The notes beneath the pieces are model-generated. The model was not told where the DNA came from and made no database searches. It saw only the letters and a program-made list of their open reading frames with translations. From NCBI GenBank assembly GCA_905250075.1, contig CAJNOP010000197.1:124001-188000 (forward strand): a stretch of DNA of 64,000 nucleotides, in the 5' to 3' direction. Below are positions 27,222-39,595 of the stretch, piece by piece; position 1 is the first letter of the stretch, and the number at the start of each line of letters is the position of its first letter. The position numbers and the translations under genes were made by a program. Source of the stretch: Rotaria sp. Silwood1. Lineage: Eukaryota > Rotifera > Eurotatoria > Philodinida > Philodinidae.

Positions 27222-27565
27222 CGATATGGACAAGATGATCCCAGTACTGGGACTAAACTTTTTCAGCTGGAATCGGAACTGTAGTCAAGACAACTACTTT
27301 TTCATTGAAAACGATACTTTTTATGATCGTGTAAAACTTGCCTCGTATGTAATGATTCATAGAGTCTATATATATGTAGATGGGCAAGATTGTCTCAGTC
27401 TTAACAGAGTCGGATCTAATTTCTTTTTTGACCTTGATCAGTACCAATACTTTTTCATTGAGAATGTTACATTTAATAATCGTGTAAAACTTGAGTCTTA
27501 TGTCATATTGTTATGACTTATGTGTTCTAAATAGAGATGAGTAAGATGCTTCCTGCTGTGTCAGC
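27222..27565. repeat. Imperfect ~153-bp tandem repeat
   Basis: TACTTTTTCATTGA occurs at 27295 and 27448, GATCGTGTAAAACTTG-like text recurs in both, and the ATGG(A/G)CAAGAT phrase occurs near 27228 and 27381, all at a spacing of 153 bp. A third, partial copy begins near 27535. As 153 is a multiple of three, the reading frame stays open across both copies (27226-27516), so that ORF contains an internal repeat. Coding status is doubtful because there is no family match and no neighbouring exon. Confidence 0.75.
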
Positions 27566-28955
27566 TAATAAAAAAAAAATACAATGAATATTATGATTTT
27601 AATTCTTAGTGTTCAATGAATGCAAATCTCTACAAACAATATGAATAGGATTATAATGAAGCCTTCTTTATGATTATGGTACTGTGAATATGACTAGTAA
27701 TTAAAAATAATAACTAGAAAGTATAATGAATTTTTGTTTAGCTTTTTAAAACCAATTGTACGAACTGATTAGCAATGTTAAACTAAAATTTATGCAAATA
27801 ATATTTTCTTTTTGATGTATTTGTTTTGGTTTTATTATTGATATCATATATCGATTCATAGTTTATATTATTTTTCGATATTCAAATTACACTCAGTGTT
27901 TGATCCCATGTCATTTGCTATTTGATAACTTACATATATCTCTAGTGTTCTTATTATATATCAAATAGAATTGAGATAAAAATTTCGGGAAAGATCAAAG
28001 TATTTTTCTTCAGTTTTTATTTTGTTATATTAGAATAATGATTTTTATTTAAAACATCCAATTTAGATTCTATTGATATTAAAGTAAAATCAAAGAAAAT
28101 TAAAAAAAACATATTTTGTTAAGAAGTTTTAGAGGCATCTGTTCATCATATCTGTTGTTATTTATATTTTTGTGCTCTTATTCTCTCTATTCTATCATTA
28201 TATATATTTTTTGTTTCTGTTCTTTTGTCATTGGTATTTTTCCCTTCTACCATCTGGTCATATGTGTTGTTCTATATACAGGTATTATCCTTTGTTTATT
28301 TGTCCTCTCCTAACAAGTGTTTTATTCTTTTATATCTACCGTGGTTATTTCCCTTTAACATATAACTACTATCCCCCTATATAAAGTAGTCGAGATATCG
28401 ATAATAAAGAGATGAACTACGTGTGATAGACCTATCTGCTTTTAATTGTCAACTTATTTATATTAATAAACTCATAGTTTTATATCAATCTAACAATATC
28501 ATTTATATATATATAAATGAAGGTAAAAGTTTTATTATATTCGAAACTTTTTCTCACTTATATTTTTTTTTTCTGTTGGTATACTTCATCAAAATAAAAA
28601 TATTTGTATTTATTTATAACATCAATAAAATAACTGCGAAACTATTTTTTTGATAACAGGCAAACAAGGTTTCATTCGGAAACATATGCTGTTATTATAC
28701 CAAATGACTTTATGAAGAGGAAAATGCACTCTTATTGATTCCGGTTTTGATGAAAAGCAAATGTTTTTAATAAGTCAACTTGACTGTTATTTATTTCATT
28801 TGAAACTGAACATTTCTACTGTTTTTATTATTCCGAAGCCCCCCCTCTCCCATCTAAAATACAGTTATATTCTATATGCAGTTAAAATTAGAAAAAAAAA
28901 ATGATTATGTAAAAGGGTGTGTCATCGTTATCATTTTTTTCTTTTGTATGCATAT

Positions 28956-29249
28956 CTAGCTGTTGTTAACTTCGAGTAGTTGATTAAGAAGATGAATGTA
29001 GTTAACAGCTGTACGAAGAGTTTCAATACGAGATAATTTATTTTTATTTTCAACAGGTAAGACCAAACGAAGTTGAGTATAAGCTTTATTTAGTTTAAGC
29101 ATTCGATGTTTTTCACGTATAGTTGCTTCATCACGTTGTTGTCCATTGAGTTTACGTTTTTTTCGTGTTGGTTGTATTTGTTGTAAACTTGATGATGATG
29201 ATGATGATGATGGAATATTGTTATAAAAAAACTTTTCTTCGTTGTTCAT
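28956..29249 (-). CDS. Small bHLH transcription factor, single exon
   Basis: 97 residues, ATG at 29247-29249, TAG at 28956-28958. Layout: poly-Ser (14-21), basic stretch RKKRK (29-33), then a bHLH domain at ~39-92. Helix 1 is HRMLKLNKAYTQLRLVLP and helix 2 is LSRIETLRTAVNYIHLLNQL. The LSxIETLRxAxxYI signature belongs to group A (Twist, FERD3L, MESP or achaete-scute-like) factors. In the basic region the usual N-x-RERRR appears as T-I-REKHR: the key Glu46 is kept but the Asn and one Arg are changed. The product is nearly all domain, with no C-terminal extension. Nuclear, dimer-dependent E-box binding is expected of the family; partner and orthologue are not assignable by eye. It is isolated, with more than 2 kb of AT-rich DNA on both sides. 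Confidence 0.85.
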   Translation of the reverse strand: MNNEEKFFYNNIPSSSSSSSSLQQIQPTRKKRKLNGQQRDEATIREKHRMLKLNKAYTQLRLVLPVENKNKLSRIETLRTAVNYIHLLNQLLEVNNS

Positions 29250-30432
29250 CTCAATTTTTTATGATTTAAAGAAAAAAAACGATCAGTGTATATATATATA
29301 CACACATCATATTTTACTCGTCTCTCTATATAATCGAATCATTAAGTAAGTAATGATCTTTGACGATGTAGTAATAACAAGAGTCATTCGATAGAAGAAA
29401 AAAAAATCCACCAATTATGGATTGATTTCAATTGTTATTATATTTTTATAATACGACCACTTTGAAAGAGATTCAATAGTAAAAATCAGTATTTTCAACG
29501 AAAGTCAATTCTTTTAATCGATTATAATGTAGTAGATAATGAAAATATTTTTTTTTTATAAATAATATACTAAACTAATTTTGAATAGATCTATCGAGTT
29601 TATCAATTTTTGAGGTTTTGTTTCGATTTACTAAATGAAATTGAAGAGTCACACTCAATGATAAATATTGAAAAATACAATGCGTAATAATCGACTTTAG
29701 CGTCGTTTGACAGTAATACTTGACTATCCATTGTAAAACGATGTATACATATAAAAAAAAAAGTGTACATTCTCTTAAACGAAACAATAAATCAAACGTC
29801 AACGAATCATGATACTTTAGTGTTCGTCCATGATATTGATGTGCCGATTATAATTGACTTTTTATATTATTTATAAGTTATTATTGTCAACCTATTTTTT
29901 TAATGTTTCCGACAGCTTGATTATGCCACCGTAGGCGAGGTTTTTTTTTCTTATTCTATAAAATGGTAGATGCTTTTACCTTTCTCTTTTTTTTTTTTTT
30001 CTAAGCCTCTTAGATAATGATCTAGTATGTAAACATAATAAATAATACAATAAGAAATAGTGCAAGAAAAAAAATAAAAAGAAATAAAATGAATCATACA
30101 TACTTATCTGCATTTTTTCTTTTCCTTTTTACGTACATATATACTCAAATAATAATTTTTATCATCGAAATATATTTCTAGCTGTATTCATCTAACGTAG
30201 GCACATTAACGATTTTTTTTTCTCTTACTCCTCTCTATTTTACTTATGCATAATTTTTAATCAAATTGTGCATATAATGCATGTGTGTCAATATTATGAC
30301 AGAATCTATCGTCCTCGTCATTCTCGCGTTCTTTAGGATTGTATCTATGTAAAAAAAAAAAAAAAAAACGAAATAAACTACCTAACCCAATAGTAATCTT
30401 TTACTCTTACGCATATGCGTGACTTTTATTCT

Positions 30433-30464
<32 letters not shown>

Positions 30465-31675
30465 ACGACACACGTAGATATGACTCTCAAACCAAAACCA
30501 AGGAAAAGGTAGATAAGGAGACAAAGGAAAGGGAAGTTTATATCTGTATGTATGGATTATTTATCTACGACAGATTAGTATTAAACATAGCACACAGACA
30601 TATGGATAATGCTCTATCTGTTTATATGTGCACATACGATGAAAGCAGCAGTTCACAAGGGTAACATTTGTTTTGTGTAGTTAAACGATTATTCTTCTTT
30701 GAATTATCAAGTACGTTATCAGTATGATGAACACGTGTAGACACATACGCATATAAATGCATACATGCACTTTTTTTTTCTATGCATTATTATTGATATG
30801 CACCATATGATATAAAGTTAGTTTAATATGTTATGTCTACAAGCCCTTTTACATTTATTGTGGTTCATATATTTTTCTTCATCATCTTTCTATCGTTAAT
30901 AACTTTCCACATCGATATATATATATATATATATTTTGTTCTTTTATATATGTATGTGCACGTCATTCGATGCTTAAGGGCGAAATTTTATCAATTTTTT
31001 TTTCTTCTTGTTGTTTCGTTTTATGAGTTATAATTCTATGCAATGAAATACACAAGCCAGTTTGTTTGGTCTATTGTCCGTTCACTGTATTTTGTGTCTG
31101 TTCGTTCTACGGATGGAATAAATTTATAAAAAAAAAAAAAAGAACTCTCGTTCTTTCTTTTGACATTCTTTCTTTCTTGATAGAGAAATACATAAGGGTA
31201 CCATTACCATACATACATAGCACTCACCAGAAAGAATGAAGAAGAAGGAAAAAAAATGCGACCGATAGTGGCAAAGAGAAAATGTCATTTCCATTTCTCT
31301 TCTTGTTCGTGTTCTTCTTTTTCTTCTGTTCGCCGATTGCTTTCCATCAATAGGGTAGTGGACGACGGTCGAATGGGTTCATCAACATTGACGAACGTCG
31401 TTTTTCTTTTTCTCTTTTGCTTTATTTCCTTCACCTGTTCTATTCAATAAGACGAGAACGAGAGAAACAGTTGATTACTTCGAACATGTGCATATATTCG
31501 TCTTCACCATTCGCGTTTTCTCTCGCTCTCTCTCTCTCTCTGGCTTCTCTACTCTATTCATTTTTTTTTGCACTTGTAGACAAACCGTCAATACTGCTCA
31601 GTATATTGATTGTATTCGACTGACCTAATTTTTGGAAACGAAAAAGTTAAGAAGAAAAAAAAAATATATATATAT
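29250..31675. other. Intergenic low-complexity AT-rich stretch
   Basis: No gene is supported. It contains a TTTA tetranucleotide run (about 30434-30460), TATA dinucleotide runs (near 29290 and 30918-30934), and a CT-rich tract near 31520-31545. The right end presumably carries the promoter and leader of the gene starting at 31676. Short ORFs here are built from these simple repeats. Confidence 0.6.
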
Positions 31676-34663
31676 ATGTGGTATCCTTCTCAACAGCAAC
31701 AGCAGCTGTATAGCTGGCATGGATATGCGCATCATTTTCCATCTCGATCACAACAGCAACAAACTTATTTGAAAAGTTCATATTATATTCATGGTGATGA
31801 ATTATCAACTACAAACGTTATACCAATTCATGATGAGAATGAATCACCACCTATCCATTGTCAAACAACATACGGCGGCAATGCTCATGGTAAGAAGAAA
31901 AAAAACGAGTTGAAAATTGACATGAGTGTTTTTCTTTTAAATTGAATAAGTTCTTTTTCGTACATAAGAAATAACACTAATAATTTGTATAAGTGCTATA
32001 GTTTATTTCATTTTTTAGGTTTCATTATTTTTAAAGTCGAATAAGAGAAGGAAAGAGTGAATTAAAATAGGAACAGATATGTATAGGTAGAAGTTTATAT
32101 CGATGTTTTTATTATTATTATTTTACATATGTGTATAAGTGGACAAATTGTTGCATCTCTATCTGCAGTTAAAACGACAACTAGTAGTCTCCTTCGTTGT
32201 CTTACGCAATGATGATCTTAATGAACGATAGCGACAATGACGATGACATTTGTCGTGTTCACAGTATAAGCTATTCAATTCGGCTTCACGTTCTCTTAAC
32301 AAGTTGATCGCTAGATCAATCACATAGTGATTGTATGTAGATATATACTATTCACGCAATCGCATACTGTTGTGTTCTATAAAGATAAACAAAGTCTATG
32401 ATAGAATCTAAATCGAATTATTACGATTTATATAAATGAAGAGAACATATTATTGAAGATTGAGATCTAGTATTCATATGGGTATTGAGAAGACTAACAA
32501 GCGAATTAGAAGAGGAAAAAAAAAATCTCAATCATAACTATATTTAACTTAGATATTAAATTTCTAATAATAATAAATTGTTGAGTTCCGCAATAAGAAA
32601 GTGTTGTCTTTTTAACTTTCTATCTTTACTTAAAAATGATAATTACAAACATTAGTAGATGATAATAACTGCTGTTAAAGTCTTTTAAAAGAATCATTAA
32701 AGTAATAAATTTATCTATAGACAGATATCTGTCTGTAGGAATCATGATGATATGTCATGTTTTACTTTTCCCATATGTAAAGATAAACAAGAACAAAGTA
32801 GTTCCGTAACAGACGGAGATTCATTGTTTTGTAATTAATAAGGTTGCATTCTTAAGTATGTTGATATGGAATGGGTGTGCATTGCAAAAAAATGTGTTTT
32901 TTTTCTTCCACTAGAACAGTATTCTTATATGTCGTCCTCTTTGTTTATGTGGCTTTGAAAGTAGTCAGACCAAGAATGAGAAGAAGAGGCTGTCGAAGTG
33001 CCAGGAATAATAGAAAAACGGAGGAAGAAAAACGTTCTCGACCATTCTTTTTTTTTATGCTACGTAATTAAAAAAAAATAGTGTCTCTTTTAATCGACGA
33101 TAGATAGAACTATATAATAAGAAGGAAAAACAAGGTGGATTCATAAGTTGCGATTTAGCTTCATTTCCGTTGGCATATAAAAATTTTTTCTTCTGTAATC
33201 CGAGCTGAGTGCATAAATATATATATATCTGTGCCTGTGTCTGTACACATGTGATAGACAGTGCATAGTTGATCTATATATATATTGTTATGTTGACCAG
33301 ATGAACAGAACAAATGATAATTACGAATTGTTTTTGGTTATATTTTGATATTCTTGTCCTATATAAAATTTTTTTATTGAAATTTAATGATTTATCTTAA
33401 TAAATTGGCTTATTTTTATACATCGCTATTTTCTTTCCTAATTGCTTTAGTTGTTAGTTGCCCTTCCCATTTTCCTCTCAACTTTTTTCCTGTTACTATT
33501 TCTGTAGTCAATAAGTACTGAAAGGACTGTTTTTTTTTTGTCTTTCTTCTTCTTTTTTCTCACATTCGTAGTCCTACTATATATTACCGCAGTGCTCATT
33601 GTCATTCAAGTTTTTCATCGTCATCATCATCATCATCTTTTCTTTCTTTTTCTTTTTTCTTCTAGTTATTACAGACTGCTACGTGACTACTTCAAACAAT
33701 TCATACGGTGATGAAATGCCCTCATTTCATCCAACACCAACACGAAATGCATATTGGAATCCAGTTATTGCCGCACCACCAACAAAAAATATGACTATTA
33801 TGACATCACCCTCACCCATCATTTCCTCTTCTTCATCAGCAACAACTTGTTGGGACTGGTTACTTTTTTCTCCAGAATATTATTCTGAATTTTATACACC
33901 ATTAACGACTTGTGTTCAAAAAATAGAAGAGGATAAAGATAATGATATTGATTGTAATTTTCAAGCGAGTTTACCAACATGTTTACTCGAATTACTTTAT
34001 ATAACACCAAAATTAATAAATACATCGGACGATGAGAATGATAGTGATCAAGAGATTAGTTCTCTTCATAGAAATGACGAGTCATTATTATTGAAAAATA
34101 CTATCTCATCAAATTTATCATTATCGTCCGATAATAATAATAATTCAAATTTAAATATTAATAATCAAAATTCTAAAGAAAATCGTTCATCAACACCCGA
34201 TACAGATGATGGTTATCAATCAGCTAGTGATGTTAGTCGTAGTGATTATTCTCAACAATCATCAATACATGATGATCATAAAAATAGTAAAGATGATATA
34301 ACAATAACTAAACATTCTTTACCTACACCACTTATGCCACGACGTATAACATATGCAGCTGCTGTTAAACCAATAATAACAATAGCAAATAAAATATCTT
34401 CACCACCAATATTAACTAATAAATCCAAACAAATATCTAATAATATATTATCAACAACAACAGGAATTAATACAAATGATATGTTGAATACTAAAGGTCA
34501 AAAATCAAAATTTATTGCACCACGTTTTGAACGTATGCATCATGCGAAACAACATACTTCTTCATCAATATCATCTAATCGAACACAAATACGTTCGAAT
34601 AATAATAATATTAATAATAATAATCAACGGAATCATATTGTTAATTCAACACGACGTCGTTAA
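31676..34663 (+). CDS. Asn/Ser-rich disordered protein of unknown function, two exons
   Basis: Exon 1 is 31676-31889, starting at ATG-TGG-TAT right after a TA run. Exon 2 is 33666-34663 (TAA). They are joined by a 1.78 kb intron with a G|TT split codon; 403 residues. The N terminus is Gln/Tyr/His-rich (QQQQQ tracts). A semi-ordered part with CWDWLLFSPEYYSEFY lies near residue 125, and SLPTCLLELLYITPKL near 160. The middle has polyN and acidic Ser-rich text with STPDTDDGYQSASD. The C-terminal part carries RRITYAAAVKP and FIAPRFERMHHAKQ before a basic, Arg-rich end. These short conserved-looking islands in disordered sequence suggest a scaffold or regulatory protein, but I do not recognise the family. 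The exon-2 reading frame extends upstream through the pyrimidine tract as a false signal-peptide-like N terminus, which I exclude because it is the acceptor region. Confidence 0.7.
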
Positions 34664-34678
34664 CGAAATAAAAACTAT

Positions 34679-34705
34679 ATATTATTATTATTATTATTAT
34701 TATTT
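34679..34705. repeat. (ATT)n microsatellite
   Basis: About nine ATT units directly after the stop codon of the Asn/Ser-rich gene, in its 3' region. Confidence 0.9.
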
Positions 34706-35939
34706 TGACTTTTATATACGTAAGCCATTCAATTAAAAGATTTCTTTTTTCTTTCGTTCTGTTTTTTTTTTCTTTATATGTGTATTTCATTGTTGTTCGT
34801 ATGTCTTCATTTGTTTCTATGTTGTATTAGAATCGAGTCAGTTAACAAAACAAAACAAAACACAACAAAACAAAAAAAAATTGATGATGATGAAATGAAT
34901 CAAATTTATATACAGATATGACCTTGAATAATGATGTTTTTTCTTTTGTATCGATTTGACATGTCATTGAACACAAGTGTTGATTCCTTGGAGATTGTCT
35001 TAATTGTTGAATAGTTATTCGACGACTCAGTTCATATTACATATCAAGTAACAATCTTGATAATTTTATTTGAATGTCAAAAATTTACATGAAAGTTTCT
35101 ACGAGTAATATTTGATTATAGTTTATGTCAAAAGGAATTATTTTAACTATTGAATCGATTATTATAAATATAAAACGATTTAGTTGACTAGTACAATATA
35201 ATCATTTATATCGATCAAGTAGCATATTACATAATAACTTGTCAAATAGATCTATACAAGAATATAAAAAACTGTAAAATAAATTGTAATTCCCGCAGGT
35301 AATACTCTCTTTTCATGTACTTCTATACTAATGAAAACTGATATTCATAGAACATGTCCTAGATATTTAGACCTATTCTATGATAGAATTTCAGCGTTCT
35401 ATATATGATTGGTAGACAAATCTAAATAATATTAAAATCACAAAAAAATAATATGAATTATGCTTTAAAAAAATAGAGCAAACGCGTACAAGTTCAATCA
35501 TTGATTCATTTTGACGTAACGTTTACTTTTCTATATACCACATACTCGCATTGATGTCCTTTGTCCATAAGGTAGTGAATAAAAACTATTATCAGATGCT
35601 TTTTAAAATGTTAACTACCAGTTTTTGCATAACTTACGATGGCTTCTAGCTATCAAATTCGGGTTTTTTTTATCATTAGATAGAACAATGCGGGGACATC
35701 TATCTATGTACGCTCAGATACACCAATATACAAGTCAGAGTATGTTGTATTGACCATAAGCAGCACTCTTCAGGCTATATTTTGATGTAATTCGAATATA
35801 CGTTGCTACGAAAACTTCTAGAAATGTTCACTTGCAAAATATTCTTGAACTTAATGAATATTATATAAATAGATGTCCTCTGTACTACTGTCTAAGGGCG
35901 AATACTTATAGTGAATAAGTGAATTGATTGGTAACTTCT

Positions 35940-36370
35940 GTTCTTTTAAGGCTCCCTCTCCCTCGAAAATCGATCTCGGTCCAGGAATGTCCAAATGGCC
36001 TGAAAATTGGAGGATATGTTGGGCCTAAAGTGGGAAAGCTATGATAAAATTTTTAGCCCGAAATTATGAGTTTTAAGCGAGATAATGACCAAACAAGGGT
36101 GAAAAATAGGCGATTTGGCACCTTGTCATGCCCTGCATCTTTACATGCTTTTTCAAAAAAAAAATTTTAATATATTGGATGGACTTTGAAAGAGAAATTT
36201 TGGATGCGTGTTTGAGAAAGTGAAAAATGAGAAAAAACAAAAAAGATTTTTATCGTTTATGAAAGAGCAAATGACAGGCTATCTCCCCATGTATTTCTCT
36301 CAACTTTGACCCTTCTGACGAAAATTGACCTTTAAATCAAGTTATAATATTTTTTTCAAGGTTGAGCAAG
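35940..36370. repeat. Compositionally distinct non-coding block, probably a dispersed repeat
   Basis: Within AT-rich intergenic DNA this ~430-bp block has a markedly more balanced composition (for example CTCCCTCTCCCTCGAAAATC at its left edge and CTTTGACCCTTCTGACG at its right). It has stops in all frames and no visible terminal inverted repeats or target duplication. Abrupt composition change is the only evidence; a decayed transposon fragment is the simplest reading. Confidence 0.4.
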
Positions 36371-39040
36371 TACAGATATTTTCGAGTGTAAGTACAAGTA
36401 CTAATCAATCGAACTACGAGCACACGTATAAGAACGAATAGACATATAACAAAAATCATATTCGTGCTTCGTTAACTTTATCTTTCTCTACCAAATGAAG
36501 CGAATCCACTGAAGGTTTGAAATGTCGTAAAATGAATAAACTCATCGATACTCATAACATCGTAAATATTTTACAAGATATAACAATATTTCGATTGATT
36601 ATAGTGAGTAATAAGTCAAAATAGGAAATAAATAATATCAATACAAATATATATATATATAGATGTATTGATGCACAGTATATTGTTATGTTTTTTGTCA
36701 ATAAATTCGATTTATAGATCTTTGTCTAATAAATACTTTTAACATGATATAACTGATAACACATGAAAAATATTTCTAAAATTCATTAGAAAAAAAAATT
36801 CTCTGATCTTGATGACACTTGTATCTGTGTAAGAATAGTATGTAGAAAGCAGAAAATCAGTCGTCATATCATAAATGTAAACAATCAGTACATACATATC
36901 ATGAATAATAACTTCGACCGAAATAGAAACAAGCAAGAAAAACAATATTGCTTGTGACAATCAAAACTTTTTTTTTTACATCTATTGCGTACAATATATT
37001 CAAAGACATTTTATAAGTTCGACTATTCATTTTGTACAATAAATAAAAAAAGTGAAAAACTATTTTGTAAGTAGTTATATAATATTATTTTAATAAAATT
37101 CTGGAAATAGAACGTAATTAATTGATGGGAAAGATTTTATTTATTTTGTAATTCGATACTAAATAAATAATATTTCACGTAGAATAATCCTATTGAGTAA
37201 TAATGTATAAGATAATGGCACTTCAGACTTATTATATTTTATCAATTGATTCATCATAGTGAATATCAATACTTAATTATTGATTTAAGATTTTCTGAAA
37301 TTAGATAAGAACGAAACAATATCTACTTTACACTTCGTTGTTGATCAGACAATGTATTATGAACTTAAAATACAAATAGTAAAATTCTGTGCACAGAAAT
37401 TTCATTCATAGAAATTTTATGAATTTGCCTTTTAACTTATTTAATCATTAGTTAGTAATGAATGTATCTTTCAAAATACTATGTTATGCAGAAACCATAG
37501 AACATGATGAAACATACTGTCATCGTACGGTGATAAATATTTTATAAGGATTAACCCTTGAGAACAAAAAAAACCTTAGATAACTAAATGATGAGTAAAT
37601 TCATGATTTTATGTTTTGAATAATAGAGATTAGGTATGTGTCTGTTTTTTTTTTCTTCAACAGAACTTGGTAACTTCTTAAAATAATAGTTTACGGCTAA
37701 ATTTTTTTCTTTGTGTTTTCATAATTTTATGAGATGTCATAAAAAAAATACTTAATTATAATAATAATAATACAAAGTAAACGTGTTTTTATTTTTGTCA
37801 AATCTTTTCAAAAAAAAAACCAATAGATTTGTTTTTATGATTCAAAAACAAAATGAATACATAGATCTTGTCTTAAATTCGTTTTTTCTTTGAAAACCGC
37901 ATCGAAAACTACTTGTCACAAAGAAAAAAAAAAATTAGTTTCTTAATACAAATATCCTAATCAAATAAATTTTTTGTTTACAATGATTAACAATGTTTTC
38001 TCGTTCGTTATTTTTTATGGCTACCACATGATTGTTGATATTAATCGTTTATCGCATAACTCGTATAGCCTATATGTATGTCACATAACCCATATGGTGT
38101 ATCGGTCTGTCATATTTTCATTTGGATAGATTTTTTTTTTTCTCTTGGATATCTTGAAGAGAAATTGATCGACGAAGAATGCCTGACGATGTTTTCTAGT
38201 TGATTTTTTTCTTCTTTTATTTTTTTTTCTGCTTATTCTACTCATACCAAAACAGCCATTAGTTATATAGGATTTCTTTCTAATAAGATTCTTCTCTGTA
38301 TGTATATCCCCCCCAAAAAAAACTAAGTATGCATATGTTCTAATTTCTATCTTAAGTTATTGACGTGTGTTGAGTTTTCTTGTCTATGACATGCGCATAT
38401 TTTTCTTCGTACATTAAGTTGATATTTTTTATACGCGACAAAGAGAAGAACAAAAGAAAAAAAAAAAAATCTGTCTATGAATGATCATTGTTGTGAAAAA
38501 AAAAAGACAGAAAGGCCACATATAGATGGAAACACATTGTTGACGATAACGACAGGTATTATACATAAATCCTGGTACATAACGTCATTGCTTATTCAAT
38601 TATAATTTTTGCCTTTTTCTTCTTTTTTTTTTCTGTTTTTCTGTTCTTTCTTTGTGACAAGACAGACAAAAGTTATTAACTTCAGCTTTATGTTTGTATC
38701 ACAAAAAACAAACGAGAGCTACCAGCTAACTGATTTCACAAAGCATATCTCCGTCTATCTTCCAGTCTATTTGCGAATTAGACACGCACACATACACAGA
38801 AGGGTGCCAACACACACACATACAACGATAAATCTAGAGACTAAAACTGACAGAAGGATATTATCATATAAACTCATCCGACATATTGGAAGACGACCTT
38901 TTGTTTTCTTGTTTTTTTGTATTTTTTCATGTCATCTATGGAATAGATAAATAACAGTAAGATTTTTTTTTTATTATCAAAATAATAAGAACATTTTATG
39001 TTGTCAAATAGATCTTATATTTTATGATACATAATAAATA

Positions 39041-39514
39041 ATGTCAATTACGACTACTACAACAATATCAACAAAGTCTTCATCTAATGAACAATCATCA
39101 GTTATTGGTGCTAATCATCATCAAAATTCAACTCGATTTCATACAGCACATTTCGTAAATGAACGATATCCAAAAACTTGTCTCGAAGATATACCTTCTA
39201 TTATACTTGAATATCCTCCACCGAAACTTGGTAATCAATTAACACGATCTCATCATAGTCTTCGTTTTCGTACTCAACCAGTGACATTATCAGAAATTAA
39301 TGAAACAGATGAAGAAAATAAAAATGATAATGATAATCAACAACAACAAGAATCTCAAACACCAACACTTGGAGATTTTCAACGACTTGAACATTTAGCT
39401 CTATGGGAAAATACACGACGATCTGCAAGAAAAAAATTACCAACGAAAAATTATCTCGAACGACAAAGACTCAAAGCTATGAGAGAAGAACCCAGTGAAA
39501 CAGATGGAAGTTAA
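39041..39514 (+). CDS. Hypothetical protein, single exon, 157 residues
   Basis: Open from ATG 39041 to TAA 39512-39514. The N terminus is Thr/Ser-rich, followed by a more varied and probably conserved part: CLEDIPSIILEYPPPKLGN (~47-65), LRFRTQPVTLSEINETDEE (~74-92), a Gln/Asn-rich linker, then a basic helical C-terminal part with FQRLEHLALWENTRRSARKK and YLERQRLKAMREE. No membrane segment, signal peptide or named domain is seen. Codon choice resembles that of the neighbouring genes, and the charged helical end is not simple-sequence noise, which supports a real gene. It ends 81 bp from the stop codon of the minus-strand receptor gene, so the two are convergent. Confidence 0.65.
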   Translation: MSITTTTTISTKSSSNEQSSVIGANHHQNSTRFHTAHFVNERYPKTCLEDIPSIILEYPPPKLGNQLTRSHHSLRFRTQPVTLSEINETDEENKNDNDNQQQQESQTPTLGDFQRLEHLALWENTRRSARKKLPTKNYLERQRLKAMREEPSETDGS

Positions 39515-39595
39515 AACTTTTATGTATATATTTAAACTTCTATTCCATCTAAAAACGAATCGAAAATAGAACGCACAACGAAGCATTTAATTATT

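Larger units (their letters stand above)
26114..28955. other. Intergenic low-complexity stretch with one tandem duplication
   Basis: Poly-T, CT-rich and AT-rich sequence to about 26930 (including a CT run near 26504-26520), then AT-rich unique sequence. The only internal structure found is the ~153-bp tandem duplication listed separately. No gene is supported. Confidence 0.6.
34664..39040. other. Intergenic AT-rich stretch
   Basis: No gene is supported in 4.4 kb. It holds the ATT run after the preceding stop codon, a compositionally distinct block at about 35940-36370 (listed separately), and otherwise AT-rich sequence. The ORF at 38609-38950 looks like chance: its translation is simple hydrophobic and threonine-rich text around CA and T runs. 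Confidence 0.6.

Noticed and set aside
33599..33665. Signal-peptide-like hydrophobic N terminus in front of the Asn/Ser-rich exon
   Set aside because: It is the translation of the pyrimidine tract and TTCTAG acceptor of the upstream intron. Joining to exon 1 at 31889 gives a better start and keeps the frame.
38609..38950. 113-codon ORF upstream of the one-exon hypothetical gene
   Set aside because: Translation is simple sequence around T and CA runs without a domain; no sign of splicing to 39041.
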